The translations under genes and the position numbers were made by a program. From CAVSJJ01 sp963771015 (GTDB taxonomy: Bacteria; Actinomycetota; Actinomycetes; Actinomycetales; Dermatophilaceae), in assembly GCA_963771015.1 (NCBI GenBank), contig CAVYRN010000012.1, positions 62,001 through 126,000 of the forward strand: a stretch of DNA of 64,000 nt. Reading direction: 5' to 3'. A model generated the notes under the pieces. That model did not search any database. It was given only the letters and a program-made list of their open reading frames with translations, and was not told the origin of the DNA. This document shows positions 1-8,516 of the stretch, one piece after another (the stretch's first letter is position 1; each line of letters starts with the position of its first letter).

Positions 1-710
1 GGTTCAGCTGCCCGGCCTGCGGTAGCCACCGGTTCCGCTCCTCCGTCGTCGGCGCGCGGCGCACGGCGGAGGAGCTCGGCCGTGCGTTTCCCGGAGTCCC
101 TGTGCAGACGTCGGGGTCCGGGGCGGTCCTCGACGCCGTCCCGGCGTCGCCTCGGCTCGTCATCGCCACGCCGGGCGCGGAGCCGGTCGCCGAGGGCGGG
201 TATGCCGCGGCCCTCCTGCTCGACGCCTGGGCCCTGCTCGACCGCCCGGTGCTCACCGCCGGCGAGGAGGCGCTGCGCCGGTGGCTGGGTGCGGCGGCCC
301 TCGTCCGCGGCGCCGCCGACGGGGGCGTCGTCGTGCTCGCCGGCGCGCCGGTCCACGCGACGATCCCGGCGGTCGAGGCCCTCGTCCGGTGGGACCCGGG
401 GTGGTTCGCCGCCCGAGAGCTGGAGGAGCGGCGCGGGTTGCGGCTGCCGCCGACGGTGGCCATGGCCTCGGTCACCGGGCCACGACGTGCGGTGGAGGCC
501 ACCGTGTCCGGCGCCGGACTCGACGACGCCGTCGAGGTGCTCGGGCCGCTGCCGCTCGCCGAGGAGGGGGCTCGGTTGCTGCTGAGGGTGGACCTCGCGC
601 ACGGCCCGGCACTGGCCGAGGCGCTGGCCGAGGCCAAGGCGGTGCGCAGCGCCCGCAAGGAGCCCGAGGGCATCACCGTCCGGCTCGACCCGCCGGATCC
701 GAGCTTGTGA
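1..710 (+). CDS. priA: Primosomal protein N' (PriA-like), 3' end
   Basis: This is the C-terminal part of a PriA-family protein; the start lies before the window. The readable frame begins at base 3 and ends with TGA at 708-710. The first visible residues include a CPACG zinc-binding motif, typical of the zinc module of PriA, followed by the C-terminal domain. PriA acts at stalled replication forks to reload the replisome. From family knowledge, actinobacterial PriA proteins often lack the helicase ATPase residues, but that region is not in the window. The order priA-def-fmt-rsmB supports the assignment. An inverted repeat follows about 40 bp downstream. Confidence 0.85.
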   Translation, partial: FSCPACGSHRFRSSVVGARRTAEELGRAFPGVPVQTSGSGAVLDAVPASPRLVIATPGAEPVAEGGYAAALLLDAWALLDRPVLTAGEEALRRWLGAAALVRGAADGGVVVLAGAPVHATIPAVEALVRWDPGWFAARELEERRGLRLPPTVAMASVTGPRRAVEATVSGAGLDDAVEVLGPLPLAEEGARLLLRVDLAHGPALAEALAEAKAVRSARKEPEGITVRLDPPDPSL

Positions 711-748
711 TGATCGACCGCTGATCCGACTCCGGTGGGACGAGAGTC

Positions 749-782
749 GGTCGGCGGTCGTGGTGCACCACGACCGCCGACC
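749..782. terminator. Perfect 34-bp palindrome after priA
   Basis: The 34 bases equal their own reverse complement. The arm is GGTCGGCGGTCGTGG and the centre is TGCA. It lies between the priA stop and the def promoter, where a factor-independent type hairpin is expected. There is no T-tract, which is usual in high-GC actinobacteria. Confidence 0.6.
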
Positions 783-885
783 TCCACTGCAGCCAACGCA
801 GGCCTGCTGGTGTGCGGTCCTGGTCCGAAGCTCGTCTCCCCGCTCCGCGGCCACCGAGCGGTCCGGCCTCCCCAGGGGCGCCTCG

Positions 886-891
886 TACACT
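886..891 (+). promoter_or_regulatory. -10 element of a leaderless def promoter
   Basis: TACACT ends 7 nt before the GTG start of def, so transcription should begin at or next to the start codon. No Shine-Dalgarno sequence precedes the GTG, which fits a leaderless mRNA. Confidence 0.55.
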
Positions 892-898
892 CACGCGC

Positions 899-1444
899 GT
901 GTCCGTCCAGCGCATCCGCCTCTTCGGTGACCCGATCCTGCGTACCCCGGCCGAGCCCGTCGTCGACTTCGACAAGGAGCTTCGCCGTCTCGTCTCCGAC
1001 CTCACCGACACGATGCTCGACGCCGCCGGCGCCGGGCTGGCCGCCCCACAGCTGGGAGTCGGCCTGCGGGTGTTCACCTACCGGGTGGACGACCTCGTCG
1101 GCCACCTCGTCAACCCGGTGCTCAGCCTCGGCGAGGAAGAGGAGACCGACGGCGAGGGCTGCCTGTCCTTCCCCGGGCTGCGTTTCGACACGCCACGCCG
1201 GGTCACCGCCGTCGCCCGCGGCCTCAACGAGTTCGGCGAGCCGGTGACCGTCGAGGGCACCCACCTGCTGGCCCGGGCGATCCAGCACGAGACGGACCAC
1301 CTCGACGGTGTCCTCTTCATCGACCGGCTCGACCCCGAGCAGCGCCGGGAGGCGATGCGAGTGATCCGCGAGGCGGAGTGGTCCGGTGCGGCCGTTCCCG
1401 CCGTGCGGGCCAGCCCGCACCCCACCTTCGGCACCGGTCGCTGA
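899..1444 (+). CDS. def: Peptide deformylase
   Basis: Removes the formyl group from the N-terminal methionine of new proteins, using a metal ion. All three family motifs are visible in the 181-residue product: GLAAPQ at residues 46-51, EGCLS at 86-90 (Cys88 is a metal ligand), and HETDH at 130-134 (two metal His and the catalytic Glu). The GTG start at 899 is chosen because the homologous region begins there and a -10 element sits 7 nt upstream. Longer upstream starts would add an unconserved Pro/Arg-rich extension. It is followed 24 bp later by fmt, whose product adds the formyl group that Def removes. Confidence 0.93.
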   Translation: MSVQRIRLFGDPILRTPAEPVVDFDKELRRLVSDLTDTMLDAAGAGLAAPQLGVGLRVFTYRVDDLVGHLVNPVLSLGEEEETDGEGCLSFPGLRFDTPRRVTAVARGLNEFGEPVTVEGTHLLARAIQHETDHLDGVLFIDRLDPEQRREAMRVIREAEWSGAAVPAVRASPHPTFGTGR

Positions 1445-1468
1445 CCCACATCCCCGCGGAAGGACACC

Positions 1469-2401
1469 GTGCGCATCGTCTTCGCCGGAACCCCAGAGAC
1501 GGCCGTCCCGTCCCTCGAGGCGCTGCTCGACTCCGACCACGAGGTCGGCGCGGTGCTGACCCGCCCCGACGCCCGGTCCGGACGCGGCCGGGCCCTGGCC
1601 CCCTCGCCGGTCAAGGAGGCTGCGCTGCGGCACGGCATACCCGTCCTCACCCCGGCGAGCGCACGGGACGGCGAGTTCCAGGAGGCAGTGCGGGTGCTCG
1701 CCCCGGACGCGTGCGCGGTCGTCGCCTATGGCGCGCTGTTGCCCCAGGAGGTGCTCGACATCCCGGCTCACGGCTGGGTCAACCTCCACTTCTCGCTGCT
1801 GCCCGCCTGGCGCGGGGCGGCCCCGGTGCAGCGGGCCATCATGGCCGGTGACGAGGTGACCGGGGCGACGACCTTCCTCCTCGAGGCGGGCATGGACACC
1901 GGACCCATCCTCGGGGTCATGACCGAGGTCATCCGACCCGACGACACGGCGGGGACGCTGTTGGGTCGGCTCGCCACCGCCGGCGCGGGTCTTCTCGTCG
2001 CCACGATGGACGGCATCGGCGACGGGACGCTCAGCCCGGTCGCTCAGTCGCCCGAGGACGTGAGCTACGCCCCCAAGCTGAGCACCGAGGAGGCCGAGGT
2101 GGCCTGGGACCGGCCGGCCTTCGCCGTCGACCGGCAGGTCCGTGGCTGCACCCCCGCTCCGGGTGCGTGGACGACGTTCCGGGGAGAGCGACTCAAGGTC
2201 GGCGCCGTCGGTATGCCGTCCGCCCCCGTCGAGCACCTGGCCGCGGGCACCCTGCTGGCCACGAAGCAGGCGGTCTACGTCGGCACGGCGACCCACCCGG
2301 TCGAGCTGCGGGAGGTCGGGCCGCCCGGGAAGAAGCCGATGCCGGCTCCCGACTGGGCGCGCGGTGCCCGGGTCGAGCGGGGCGAACGGGTCGGCCGATG
2401 A
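1469..2401 (+). CDS. fmt: Methionyl-tRNA formyltransferase
   Basis: Transfers a formyl group from 10-formyltetrahydrofolate to initiator Met-tRNA. The 310-residue length is normal for the family. The N-terminal catalytic domain shows NLHFSLLPAWRG at about 105-115, with Asn105 and His107 of the active site, and the matching Asp in GMDTGPIL at 143. The C-terminal part is the OB-like tRNA-binding domain. GTG start with a GGAAGG ribosome site about 6 nt upstream. The stop codon overlaps the rsmB start (ATGA), so the two are probably translated together. Confidence 0.95.
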   Translation: MRIVFAGTPETAVPSLEALLDSDHEVGAVLTRPDARSGRGRALAPSPVKEAALRHGIPVLTPASARDGEFQEAVRVLAPDACAVVAYGALLPQEVLDIPAHGWVNLHFSLLPAWRGAAPVQRAIMAGDEVTGATTFLLEAGMDTGPILGVMTEVIRPDDTAGTLLGRLATAGAGLLVATMDGIGDGTLSPVAQSPEDVSYAPKLSTEEAEVAWDRPAFAVDRQVRGCTPAPGAWTTFRGERLKVGAVGMPSAPVEHLAAGTLLATKQAVYVGTATHPVELREVGPPGKKPMPAPDWARGARVERGERVGR

Positions 2402-3945
2402 GCGGCGGCGGCGAGCCGCACGGCCCGCGGCGTGGCCCGGGGGGCCAGGGCGGGTCCGCGCGACCCAGCCGGGGGAGCGGGCCACCGGACCGTCGTGCCG
2501 CCCCGCCCCGGTCCGCAACCCGGCCGAGCGAGCGGAGCCGGTCGGCCGAGCCGGCCCGTCTGGCGGCGTTCACCCTGCTCCGGGCGGTGGCCGAGGGCGC
2601 GTACGCGAACCTCGAGATGCCGAAGGTCCTCCGCCGTCGCCGCCTCACCGGCCGCGACGCGGCCTTCGCCACCGAGCTCGCGTTCGGGACGATCCGGCTC
2701 CAGGGACGGTACGACGCCATCATCGCCTCGGCCGCTGCCCGCGCGACCTCCGCCATCGACCCCCAGGTCCTCGACGTCCTGCGGCTGGGGGCGCACCAGC
2801 TGCTCGGCATGCGGGTCCCCGACCACGCCGCGGCCGACCAGACGGTCGCGCTGGCCCGTACCGTGGCGGGCCAGGGCAGCGCCGGCTTCGTCAACGCGGT
2901 CATGCGGCGGGTGAGCGAACGCACCCCGGCGGAGTGGCTCGAGGTGGTCGTTCCGGCGGGCTCGGGTGCCGACGCTCTGGCCATCCGGCACTCCCACCCG
3001 GAGTGGGTCGTCAAGGCGCTGCGCGCCGCGCTGCTCGGACACGCCCGGGCCACCCCCGAGACGGTCGACGCCGAGCTCGACGCGCTGCTGGCCGTCGACA
3101 ACGACCCGCCCCGGGTGAGCCTCGTCGCCCGCCCCGGGCTCGCCACGGTGGCCGAGCTCGTCGACGCGGCCGACGCGGAGCCGAGTGCCACCTCACCCAT
3201 CGGCGCGGTGCTCCGCGCCGGTGACCCGGGCCAGATCGCGGCGGTGCGGGACGGGCGCGCCGGGGTCCAGGACGAGGGGTCCCAGCTCCTGCCGTTGGCG
3301 CTCGCCGCGGTCGACGCCGACCCCGCGCTGCCGCCCCGCTGGCTCGACCTGTGCGCCGGTCCGGGGGGCAAGGCGGGAGTCCTCGGCGGTATGGCGCTGG
3401 CCGCCGGCGTCGATCTCGTGGCGGTCGAGGTGAGCCCACACCGCGCCGACCTCGTGCGCAGCACCCTGGCAACGCTCACGGATCGGGCCACGGCCGCCGG
3501 GCACACGGTCGAGGTGCGGACCGCGGACGGTCGCGAGGTCGGCGAGAACGAGCCGGCGGCATACGCGCGGGTCCTCGTCGACGCGCCGTGTACCGGCCTG
3601 GGCGCACTCCGGCGCCGTCCGGAGGCGCGCTGGCGACGCAGCCCCGCCGACCTGGCGCGGCTCGGGCCGCTCCAGCGCGACCTGCTGGGGTCGGCCCTCG
3701 AGGCGGTCGCTCCGGGCGGGGTCGTCGCCTATGCCACCTGCAGCCCGCACCTGGCCGAGACCCGGTTCGTCATCGAGGACGTGGTCAAGAGGCGGGCGGA
3801 TATCGAGCTCGTCGACGCCCGTCCGTTCGTCCGCGGGCCCGACGGTATGCCGCTGCCCGAGCTGGGTGAGGGCCCGACGGTGCAGCTGTGGCCGCACGTC
3901 CACGGGACGGACGCCATGTTCCTGGCCATTCTGCGAAAGGGGTGA
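2398..3945 (+). CDS. rsmB: 16S rRNA m5C967 methyltransferase RsmB
   Basis: S-adenosylmethionine-dependent rRNA cytosine-5 methyltransferase of the RsmB/NOP2 family, 515 residues. Roughly the first 50 residues are a Gly/Pro/Arg-rich, probably disordered extension. Next comes a NusB-like RNA-binding domain (about 50-190), then the Rossmann methyltransferase domain. Visible motifs are LDLCAGPGGKAG (SAM binding), VDAPCTGLGALRR (motif IV with one of the two cysteines) and YATCSPHLAET (the other catalytic Cys). ATG start overlapping the fmt stop. Confidence 0.92.
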   Translation: MSGGGEPHGPRRGPGGQGGSARPSRGSGPPDRRAAPPRSATRPSERSRSAEPARLAAFTLLRAVAEGAYANLEMPKVLRRRRLTGRDAAFATELAFGTIRLQGRYDAIIASAAARATSAIDPQVLDVLRLGAHQLLGMRVPDHAAADQTVALARTVAGQGSAGFVNAVMRRVSERTPAEWLEVVVPAGSGADALAIRHSHPEWVVKALRAALLGHARATPETVDAELDALLAVDNDPPRVSLVARPGLATVAELVDAADAEPSATSPIGAVLRAGDPGQIAAVRDGRAGVQDEGSQLLPLALAAVDADPALPPRWLDLCAGPGGKAGVLGGMALAAGVDLVAVEVSPHRADLVRSTLATLTDRATAAGHTVEVRTADGREVGENEPAAYARVLVDAPCTGLGALRRRPEARWRRSPADLARLGPLQRDLLGSALEAVAPGGVVAYATCSPHLAETRFVIEDVVKRRADIELVDARPFVRGPDGMPLPELGEGPTVQLWPHVHGTDAMFLAILRKG

Positions 3946-3948
3946 GCG

Positions 3949-4449
3949 GTGAAGATCGAGGTCGGTCCGATGCGGCCAACGGATGCCCGGCAGGCGGGTG
4001 AGCTGCACCACCGGTCGTGCGTGGACGCGTTCGGTGACGCACTGCCGCCGGAGTTCTGGGAGGGCCACGGCGTCACCGCCTCGGTGCGCCGGTGGCGCAC
4101 GACGTTGGCCGAACCGGCCCCGCGTCGGACTCTTCGTCTCGTCGCCCGAGACGGCCGGCGGGTGGTGGGGCTGGCGGTCCGCGGTCCGTCCCGGGCCAGG
4201 CTCGGGCTGGAGGTGGCTCGCCCCGTCGAGCTTCTGCAGGTCCACGTCGACCCCGCGCTCCACGGGTCGGGGGTCGGCCAGGGCCTGCTCGACCTCTGTC
4301 TCGCCCCCGGTGAGCCGGCGCAGCTGTGGGTGTGGTCGGGCAACGAGCGGGCCATCGCGTTCTTCCGGCGCAACGGCTTCGCCGCCGACGGCGCCAGCGG
4401 CGTCGACGAGGCCCGCTCCGGGCTCGTCGAGATCCGGATGGTGCGCTGA
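3949..4449 (+). CDS. GNAT family N-acetyltransferase
   Basis: A 166-residue single-domain protein of the GCN5-related acetyltransferase fold. The acetyl-CoA pyrophosphate loop is HGSGVGQGL at about 104-112, and the C-terminal strand/helix has NERAIAFFRRNGF, a common GNAT ending. The substrate cannot be read from the sequence. GTG start 3 nt after the rsmB stop, with a purine-rich ribosome site inside the rsmB end, so it is probably the last gene of the priA-rsmB run. Confidence 0.8.
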   Translation: MKIEVGPMRPTDARQAGELHHRSCVDAFGDALPPEFWEGHGVTASVRRWRTTLAEPAPRRTLRLVARDGRRVVGLAVRGPSRARLGLEVARPVELLQVHVDPALHGSGVGQGLLDLCLAPGEPAQLWVWSGNERAIAFFRRNGFAADGASGVDEARSGLVEIRMVR

Positions 4450-4527
4450 GCCTGCCCTGCCCTGCGCTGCGGGCGGACGGGCCGGCCACGGTGCGGGGAG
4501 GTCCGCGCCCGGGCCGGAACGGCTGAC

Positions 4528-4533
4528 TAGGGT
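4528..4533 (+). promoter_or_regulatory. -10 element of a leaderless rpe promoter
   Basis: TAGGGT ends 6 nt before the rpe GTG, and no Shine-Dalgarno sequence is seen. The spacing matches the other leaderless starts in this window. Confidence 0.55.
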
Positions 4534-4539
4534 GGAAGC

Positions 4540-5208
4540 GTGCCCCAGATCTCCCCCAGCATCCTCTCGGCCGACTTCGCCAACCTCCAGGCCGAGCTCG
4601 AGACCGTCCGCAACGCCGACTGGGCGCACGTCGACGTCATGGACGCCCACTTCGTCCCCAACCTCACCCTCGGGCTACCGGTCGTCGAGAGCCTGCTCAA
4701 GGTCAGCCCGCTGCCCATCGACTGCCACCTCATGATCGAGGACCCGGACCGATGGGCTCCCCCGTATGCCGAGGCCGGAGCGAGGTCGGTGACCTTCCAC
4801 ATCGAGGCCGCCAGGGATCCGGTGCGGATCGCCAGGGACCTCCGGGCCCAGGGTGCCCGGGCCGCCTTCGCGCTCAAGCCGAGGACGCCCTTCGCCCCCT
4901 ACGTCGAGCTCCTCGACGAGGTGGACATGGTGCTGGTCATGACGGTCGAGCCGGGCTTCGGCGGACAGTCCTTCATGACCGACCAGATGCCCAAGGTCCG
5001 GGAGGTGCGGGACGCGGTGCGACGGCACGGTGGGGAGATCTGGGTCCAGGTCGACGGTGGCGTCTCGGCCGACACGATCGAGCAGTGTGCGGAGGCCGGC
5101 GCCGACGTCTTCGTCGCCGGCTCCGCGGTGTTCGGCGCCGAGGACGCCGCCGCGGCTGTCGACCAGCTGCGCGCGCTGGCCGCCCGCCACGACCACCGGA
5201 CCCGATAG
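4540..5208 (+). CDS. rpe: Ribulose-phosphate 3-epimerase
   Basis: Interconverts ribulose 5-phosphate and xylulose 5-phosphate in the pentose phosphate pathway. The 222-residue TIM barrel shows the family landmarks: SILSADFANL at the N-terminus, VDVMDAHFVPN (metal-binding Asp), DCHLMIEDP, MTVEPGFGGQSFM and VDGGVS (the last phosphate-binding loop). It sits just before the riboflavin genes, whose DHBP synthase step starts from ribulose 5-phosphate. Confidence 0.95.
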   Translation: MPQISPSILSADFANLQAELETVRNADWAHVDVMDAHFVPNLTLGLPVVESLLKVSPLPIDCHLMIEDPDRWAPPYAEAGARSVTFHIEAARDPVRIARDLRAQGARAAFALKPRTPFAPYVELLDEVDMVLVMTVEPGFGGQSFMTDQMPKVREVRDAVRRHGGEIWVQVDGGVSADTIEQCAEAGADVFVAGSAVFGAEDAAAAVDQLRALAARHDHRTR

Positions 5209-5315
5209 GCCCCCAGGGCCTGCGGTCGGGTCCACGACCCCCGCGGCGTCGGGCGGGCCCGGCGGGGCCGTGGTTCGTGACCCGAGCCACCACGGCGGGG
5301 ATCGGCACGGTGGCG

Positions 5316-5464
5316 CCGGTGCGGCATACTTGAGGCACGTGCTCCGGGGTCGGTGCAACTCCGAACCGGCGGTGACAGTCCGCGACCCGGCCGCAGCCAG
5401 CGGCCGGTTGACCTGGTGGAACTCCAGGACCGACGGTGAAAGTCCGGATGGTAGGCAGCACGTG
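5316..5464 (+). promoter_or_regulatory. FMN riboswitch (RFN element) of ribD operon, with -10
   Basis: The aptamer runs from about 5338 to 5464 and has the conserved RFN blocks: GGGGTCGGTGCAACTCC near 5345, CGGCGGTGACAGTCCGCGAC, the variable stem, CCGACGGTGAAAGTCCGGATG near 5430, and the closing GCAGCACGTG that pairs with the start. FMN binding should lower expression of the riboflavin genes. CATACT at 5325-5330 is a plausible -10. All 149 bases recur unchanged at 9037-9185. About 110 nt separate it from ribD. Confidence 0.93.
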
Positions 5465-5573
5465 ACAGCGGGACCATGGCGGCCCCGGTGGTCGGCGTCG
5501 TCGTCGACCCCATCGCCCGATCCTGCTCGTGTCCCGGAGCTCGGCGTCACCGTCTCGAGCACGAGGGCAGGAC

Positions 5574-6602
5574 ATGTCAGCGCCGGATCTGAGCAGCGAC
5601 ACCGCGATGATGCGTCGCGCCCTCACCCTGGCCGAGCGCAGCCCCCGGGCCAACGCCAACCCCCGGGTCGGCTGCGTCATCGTCGCCCCGGACGGCTCGG
5701 TCGTGGGCGAGGGCTTCCACCGAGGGGCGGGGACCCCGCACGCCGAGGCGGACGCCCTCGCGCAGGCCGAGATCCGGGCGCAGGGGGCGACCGCGTACGT
5801 CACCCTGGAGCCGTGTAGCCACACCGGGCGGACGCAGCCGTGCGCCGCCGCCCTGTATGCCGCGGGCGTGACACGCGTCGTCCACGCCCAGACCGATCCC
5901 AACCCCCGCGCGGCGGGCGGCGGCGACTGGCTGCGCGCGCGCGGAGTGCGTGTCGAGGCGGGCCTGCTGGCCGGGGAGGCGACCGCCCTCAACCGGACCT
6001 GGACCCACCTCGTCACCACCGGCCGCCCCTGGGTGACCTGGAAGTTCGCGGCAACCCTGGACGGGCGCAGCTCCGCCGCCGACGGCACGAGCCGCTGGAT
6101 CACCGGCGAAGCCTCTCGCCGCGACGTCCACGAGCAGCGCTCCCGCTGCGGGGCGATCGTCATCGGTACCGGCACCGCGCTCGTCGACGATCCCCAGCTG
6201 ACCGCGCGCCGGCCCGACGGGTCGCTCCACGACACCCAGCCGATCCGGGTCGTCGTGGGCCGGCGGGACCTCCCGGCCGATGCCAGCGTCCTCGACGCTG
6301 CCGCCCCCACGTGGCACCTGCGCACGCGGGACCCTCGGGCCGTCCTCGCCGACCTGGCCCGCGCCGAGGTCCATCACGTGTGGCTCGAGGGCGGCTCGAC
6401 GCTGGCCGCCGCCTTCGTGGCGGCAGGCCTGGTCGACGAGGTCGTGGCCTACCTCGCGCCAGTCCTGCTCGGTGCGGGCCGGTCCGCGGTGGGCGACCTC
6501 GGCATCGCGACCATCGGGCACGCCATGCGGCTGGATCCCACCGACGTCACCGTGATCGGCACAGATGTGCGGATCACCGCATCCATGAAGGAGACCGTCT
6601 GA
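5574..6602 (+). CDS. ribD: Bifunctional riboflavin deaminase/reductase RibD
   Basis: Deaminates the pyrimidine made from GTP and then reduces its ribosyl group, the second and third steps of riboflavin synthesis. The N-terminal deaminase carries the zinc ligands HAE at 56-58 and PCSHTGRTQPC at 80-90. The C-terminal RibD_C reductase domain fills the rest of the 342 residues. The ATG at 5574 is preceded by AGGGCAGG. An in-frame ATG 45 nt upstream is less likely because it lacks a ribosome site. The stop overlaps the ribE start by one base. Confidence 0.94.
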   Translation: MSAPDLSSDTAMMRRALTLAERSPRANANPRVGCVIVAPDGSVVGEGFHRGAGTPHAEADALAQAEIRAQGATAYVTLEPCSHTGRTQPCAAALYAAGVTRVVHAQTDPNPRAAGGGDWLRARGVRVEAGLLAGEATALNRTWTHLVTTGRPWVTWKFAATLDGRSSAADGTSRWITGEASRRDVHEQRSRCGAIVIGTGTALVDDPQLTARRPDGSLHDTQPIRVVVGRRDLPADASVLDAAAPTWHLRTRDPRAVLADLARAEVHHVWLEGGSTLAAAFVAAGLVDEVVAYLAPVLLGAGRSAVGDLGIATIGHAMRLDPTDVTVIGTDVRITASMKETV

Positions 6603-7207
6603 TGTTCACCGGAATCGTCGAGGAGCTCGGCCATGTCGTCGCGCTCGAGGCCGGCCAGGACTCGGCCCGGCTCAGCGTCGAAGGGCCACTGGTCACCTCC
6701 GATGCCGTCCGCGGCGCGTCGATCGCCGTCAACGGGGTCTGTCTCACCGTCGTCGAGCACGGCGGGAGCAGGTTCACCGTCGACGTCATGGCCGAGACCC
6801 TGCGCCGGTCCAGCCTCGGCGCGCTCGCCGCCGGCGACCCCGTCAACCTCGAGCGGGCGATGGCGGCGTCGGGCAGGTTCGGCGGCCACATCGTGCAGGG
6901 GCACGTCGACGGGACCGCGACCATCATCGAACGGACACCCGGTGACCACTGGGAGGTCGTCCGCCTCAGCCTGCCGCACCAGCTCTCCCGCTATGTCGTC
7001 GAGAAGGGCTCGATCACCGTCGACGGCGTCAGCCTGACCGTCGCCTCGGTCGAGGCGGATGCCTTCACCGTCTCCCTGATCCCCACGACGCTGGAGCTGA
7101 CGACGCTGGGACACAAGGGGGTCGGCGACCCGGTCAACCTCGAGGTGGACGTGCTCGCGAAGTATGTCGAGCGGCTCCTTGCCGCGACCACCGAGGACCC
7201 CGCATGA
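6602..7207 (+). CDS. ribE: Riboflavin synthase alpha chain
   Basis: Dismutates two molecules of 6,7-dimethyl-8-ribityllumazine to riboflavin. The 201 residues form two similar lumazine-binding barrels. The first opens with MFTGIVEELG and has IAVNGVCLTV. The second begins near GGHIVQGHVDG and has ITVDGVSLTV. It is translationally coupled to ribD through a TGATG overlap. Its own stop codon overlaps an ATG that opens a 26-codon frame before ribBA. Confidence 0.95.
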   Translation: MFTGIVEELGHVVALEAGQDSARLSVEGPLVTSDAVRGASIAVNGVCLTVVEHGGSRFTVDVMAETLRRSSLGALAAGDPVNLERAMAASGRFGGHIVQGHVDGTATIIERTPGDHWEVVRLSLPHQLSRYVVEKGSITVDGVSLTVASVEADAFTVSLIPTTLELTTLGHKGVGDPVNLEVDVLAKYVERLLAATTEDPA

Positions 7208-7284
7208 ACGCCCTCACCACGCGACCGGAGCGACCCGGCACGGCATCACGCCAGGAGCGACGGATGCGGGAGGTGGGGGTATGA
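7204..7284 (+). CDS. 26-codon ORF bridging ribE and ribBA
   Basis: An ATG overlaps the ribE stop (ATGA), and the frame ends in TGA overlapping the ribBA start (ATGA). The predicted peptide is short, basic and Arg-rich, and resembles nothing I recognise. Two explanations fit. It may only carry ribosomes from ribE to ribBA, or it may be the remnant of a gene lost from this spot. In some actinobacteria a transporter gene lies between ribE and ribBA; here the transporter is downstream with its own riboswitch. Translation is plausible, a functional product is not shown. Confidence 0.35.
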   Translation: MNALTTRPERPGTASRQERRMREVGV

Positions 7285-8516
7285 GCGCGCTGGCCACGAT
7301 CGAGGAGGCCCTGGCGGCGCTCCGTGCCGGTCGGCCTGTTCTCGTGGCCGACAACGAGGACCGAGAGAACGAGGGCGATGTCATCCTGGCCGCCGAGACC
7401 CTCAGCACCGAGTGGATGGCCTGGACGATCCGCCACAGCTCCGGCTACATCTGCGCCCCCATGCCGCAGGAGGTGGCCGACCGGCTCAGCCTGCCGCTCA
7501 TGGTCGCCGACAACCACGACCCCCTCCGGACGGCGTACACGGTGACCGTCGACGCGGCCGCGGGAGTCACGACCGGCATCTCCGCGGCGGACCGGGCCCA
7601 CACGGTGAGGACGCTCGCCGACCCCGCGGCGACGCCGGAGCGGCTCATCCGGCCGGGCCATGTCCTCCCGCTGCGGGCCAGGGCCGGCGGCGTGCTCGAA
7701 CGTCCCGGACACACCGAGGCGGCCGTCGACCTGTGCCGCCTGGCCGGGTTGTCCCCGGTCGGTGCCATCGGGGAGCTCGTCAACGACGACGGCACGATGA
7801 TGCGACTCCCGGACGTGCTCGCCATCGGGGCGGAGCACGACCTGCCGGTCATCACGGTTGCCCAGCTCGTGGCCTGGCGCCAGCGTCACGACCGCGTGGA
7901 GCGGGTGGCCGAGTCCGTCCTCCCGACCGAGCACGGCACCTTCACGGTCGTCGGCTTCCGCGACGTCCTCACCGGCGACGCGCACCTCGCGCTGGTCAGT
8001 CCCCGGGGGATGACCCGGCTCCGCGGCGGCGCCCCCCTGGTCCGGCTGCACTCGGAGTGCCTGACCGGGGACGTCCTGGGGTCGCAGCGGTGCGACTGCG
8101 GGCCGCAGCTCCATCGGTCACTCGCCCGGGTCGCCGCAGAGGGCGGGGTCGTGGTGTACCTGCGCGGGCACGAGGGCCGTGGGGTGGGCCTGTTGTCGAA
8201 GCTGCAGGCGTATGCCCTCCAGGACGACGGCTTCGACACCGTCGACGCGCAGGTCGAGCTCGGCCTGCCGGTCGACGCCCGGGAGTATGCCGCTGGGGCG
8301 GCCATCCTCGCCGACCTGGGTGTCACCGCCGTCCGGCTGCTGACCAACAACCCGATGAAGGTCAACGCCATGCGCGAGCACGGGATCGAGGTCGCCGCCG
8401 TGGAGCGCCTCAACATCGCGCCCACGGTCAGCAACGAGGCGTACCTGCGCACCAAGCGTGACCGGCTGGGGCACGATCTCGTGCTCGGGCCCGAGGACTC
8501 CGGGGCCACGGCGTGA
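7281..8516 (+). CDS. ribBA: DHBP synthase / GTP cyclohydrolase II fusion
   Basis: Supplies both precursors of riboflavin. The N-terminal half (about 1-205) is 3,4-dihydroxy-2-butanone 4-phosphate synthase, shown by DNEDRENEGD (acidic metal-binding loop) and the RPGHVLPLRA motif. The C-terminal half is GTP cyclohydrolase II with the zinc site CLTGDVLGSQRCDCG and the GTP-binding RGHEGRGVGLLSK. Total 411 residues, normal for the fusion. The ATG overlaps the preceding short frame, and the stop overlaps the ribH GTG. Confidence 0.95.
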   Translation: MSALATIEEALAALRAGRPVLVADNEDRENEGDVILAAETLSTEWMAWTIRHSSGYICAPMPQEVADRLSLPLMVADNHDPLRTAYTVTVDAAAGVTTGISAADRAHTVRTLADPAATPERLIRPGHVLPLRARAGGVLERPGHTEAAVDLCRLAGLSPVGAIGELVNDDGTMMRLPDVLAIGAEHDLPVITVAQLVAWRQRHDRVERVAESVLPTEHGTFTVVGFRDVLTGDAHLALVSPRGMTRLRGGAPLVRLHSECLTGDVLGSQRCDCGPQLHRSLARVAAEGGVVVYLRGHEGRGVGLLSKLQAYALQDDGFDTVDAQVELGLPVDAREYAAGAAILADLGVTAVRLLTNNPMKVNAMREHGIEVAAVERLNIAPTVSNEAYLRTKRDRLGHDLVLGPEDSGATA

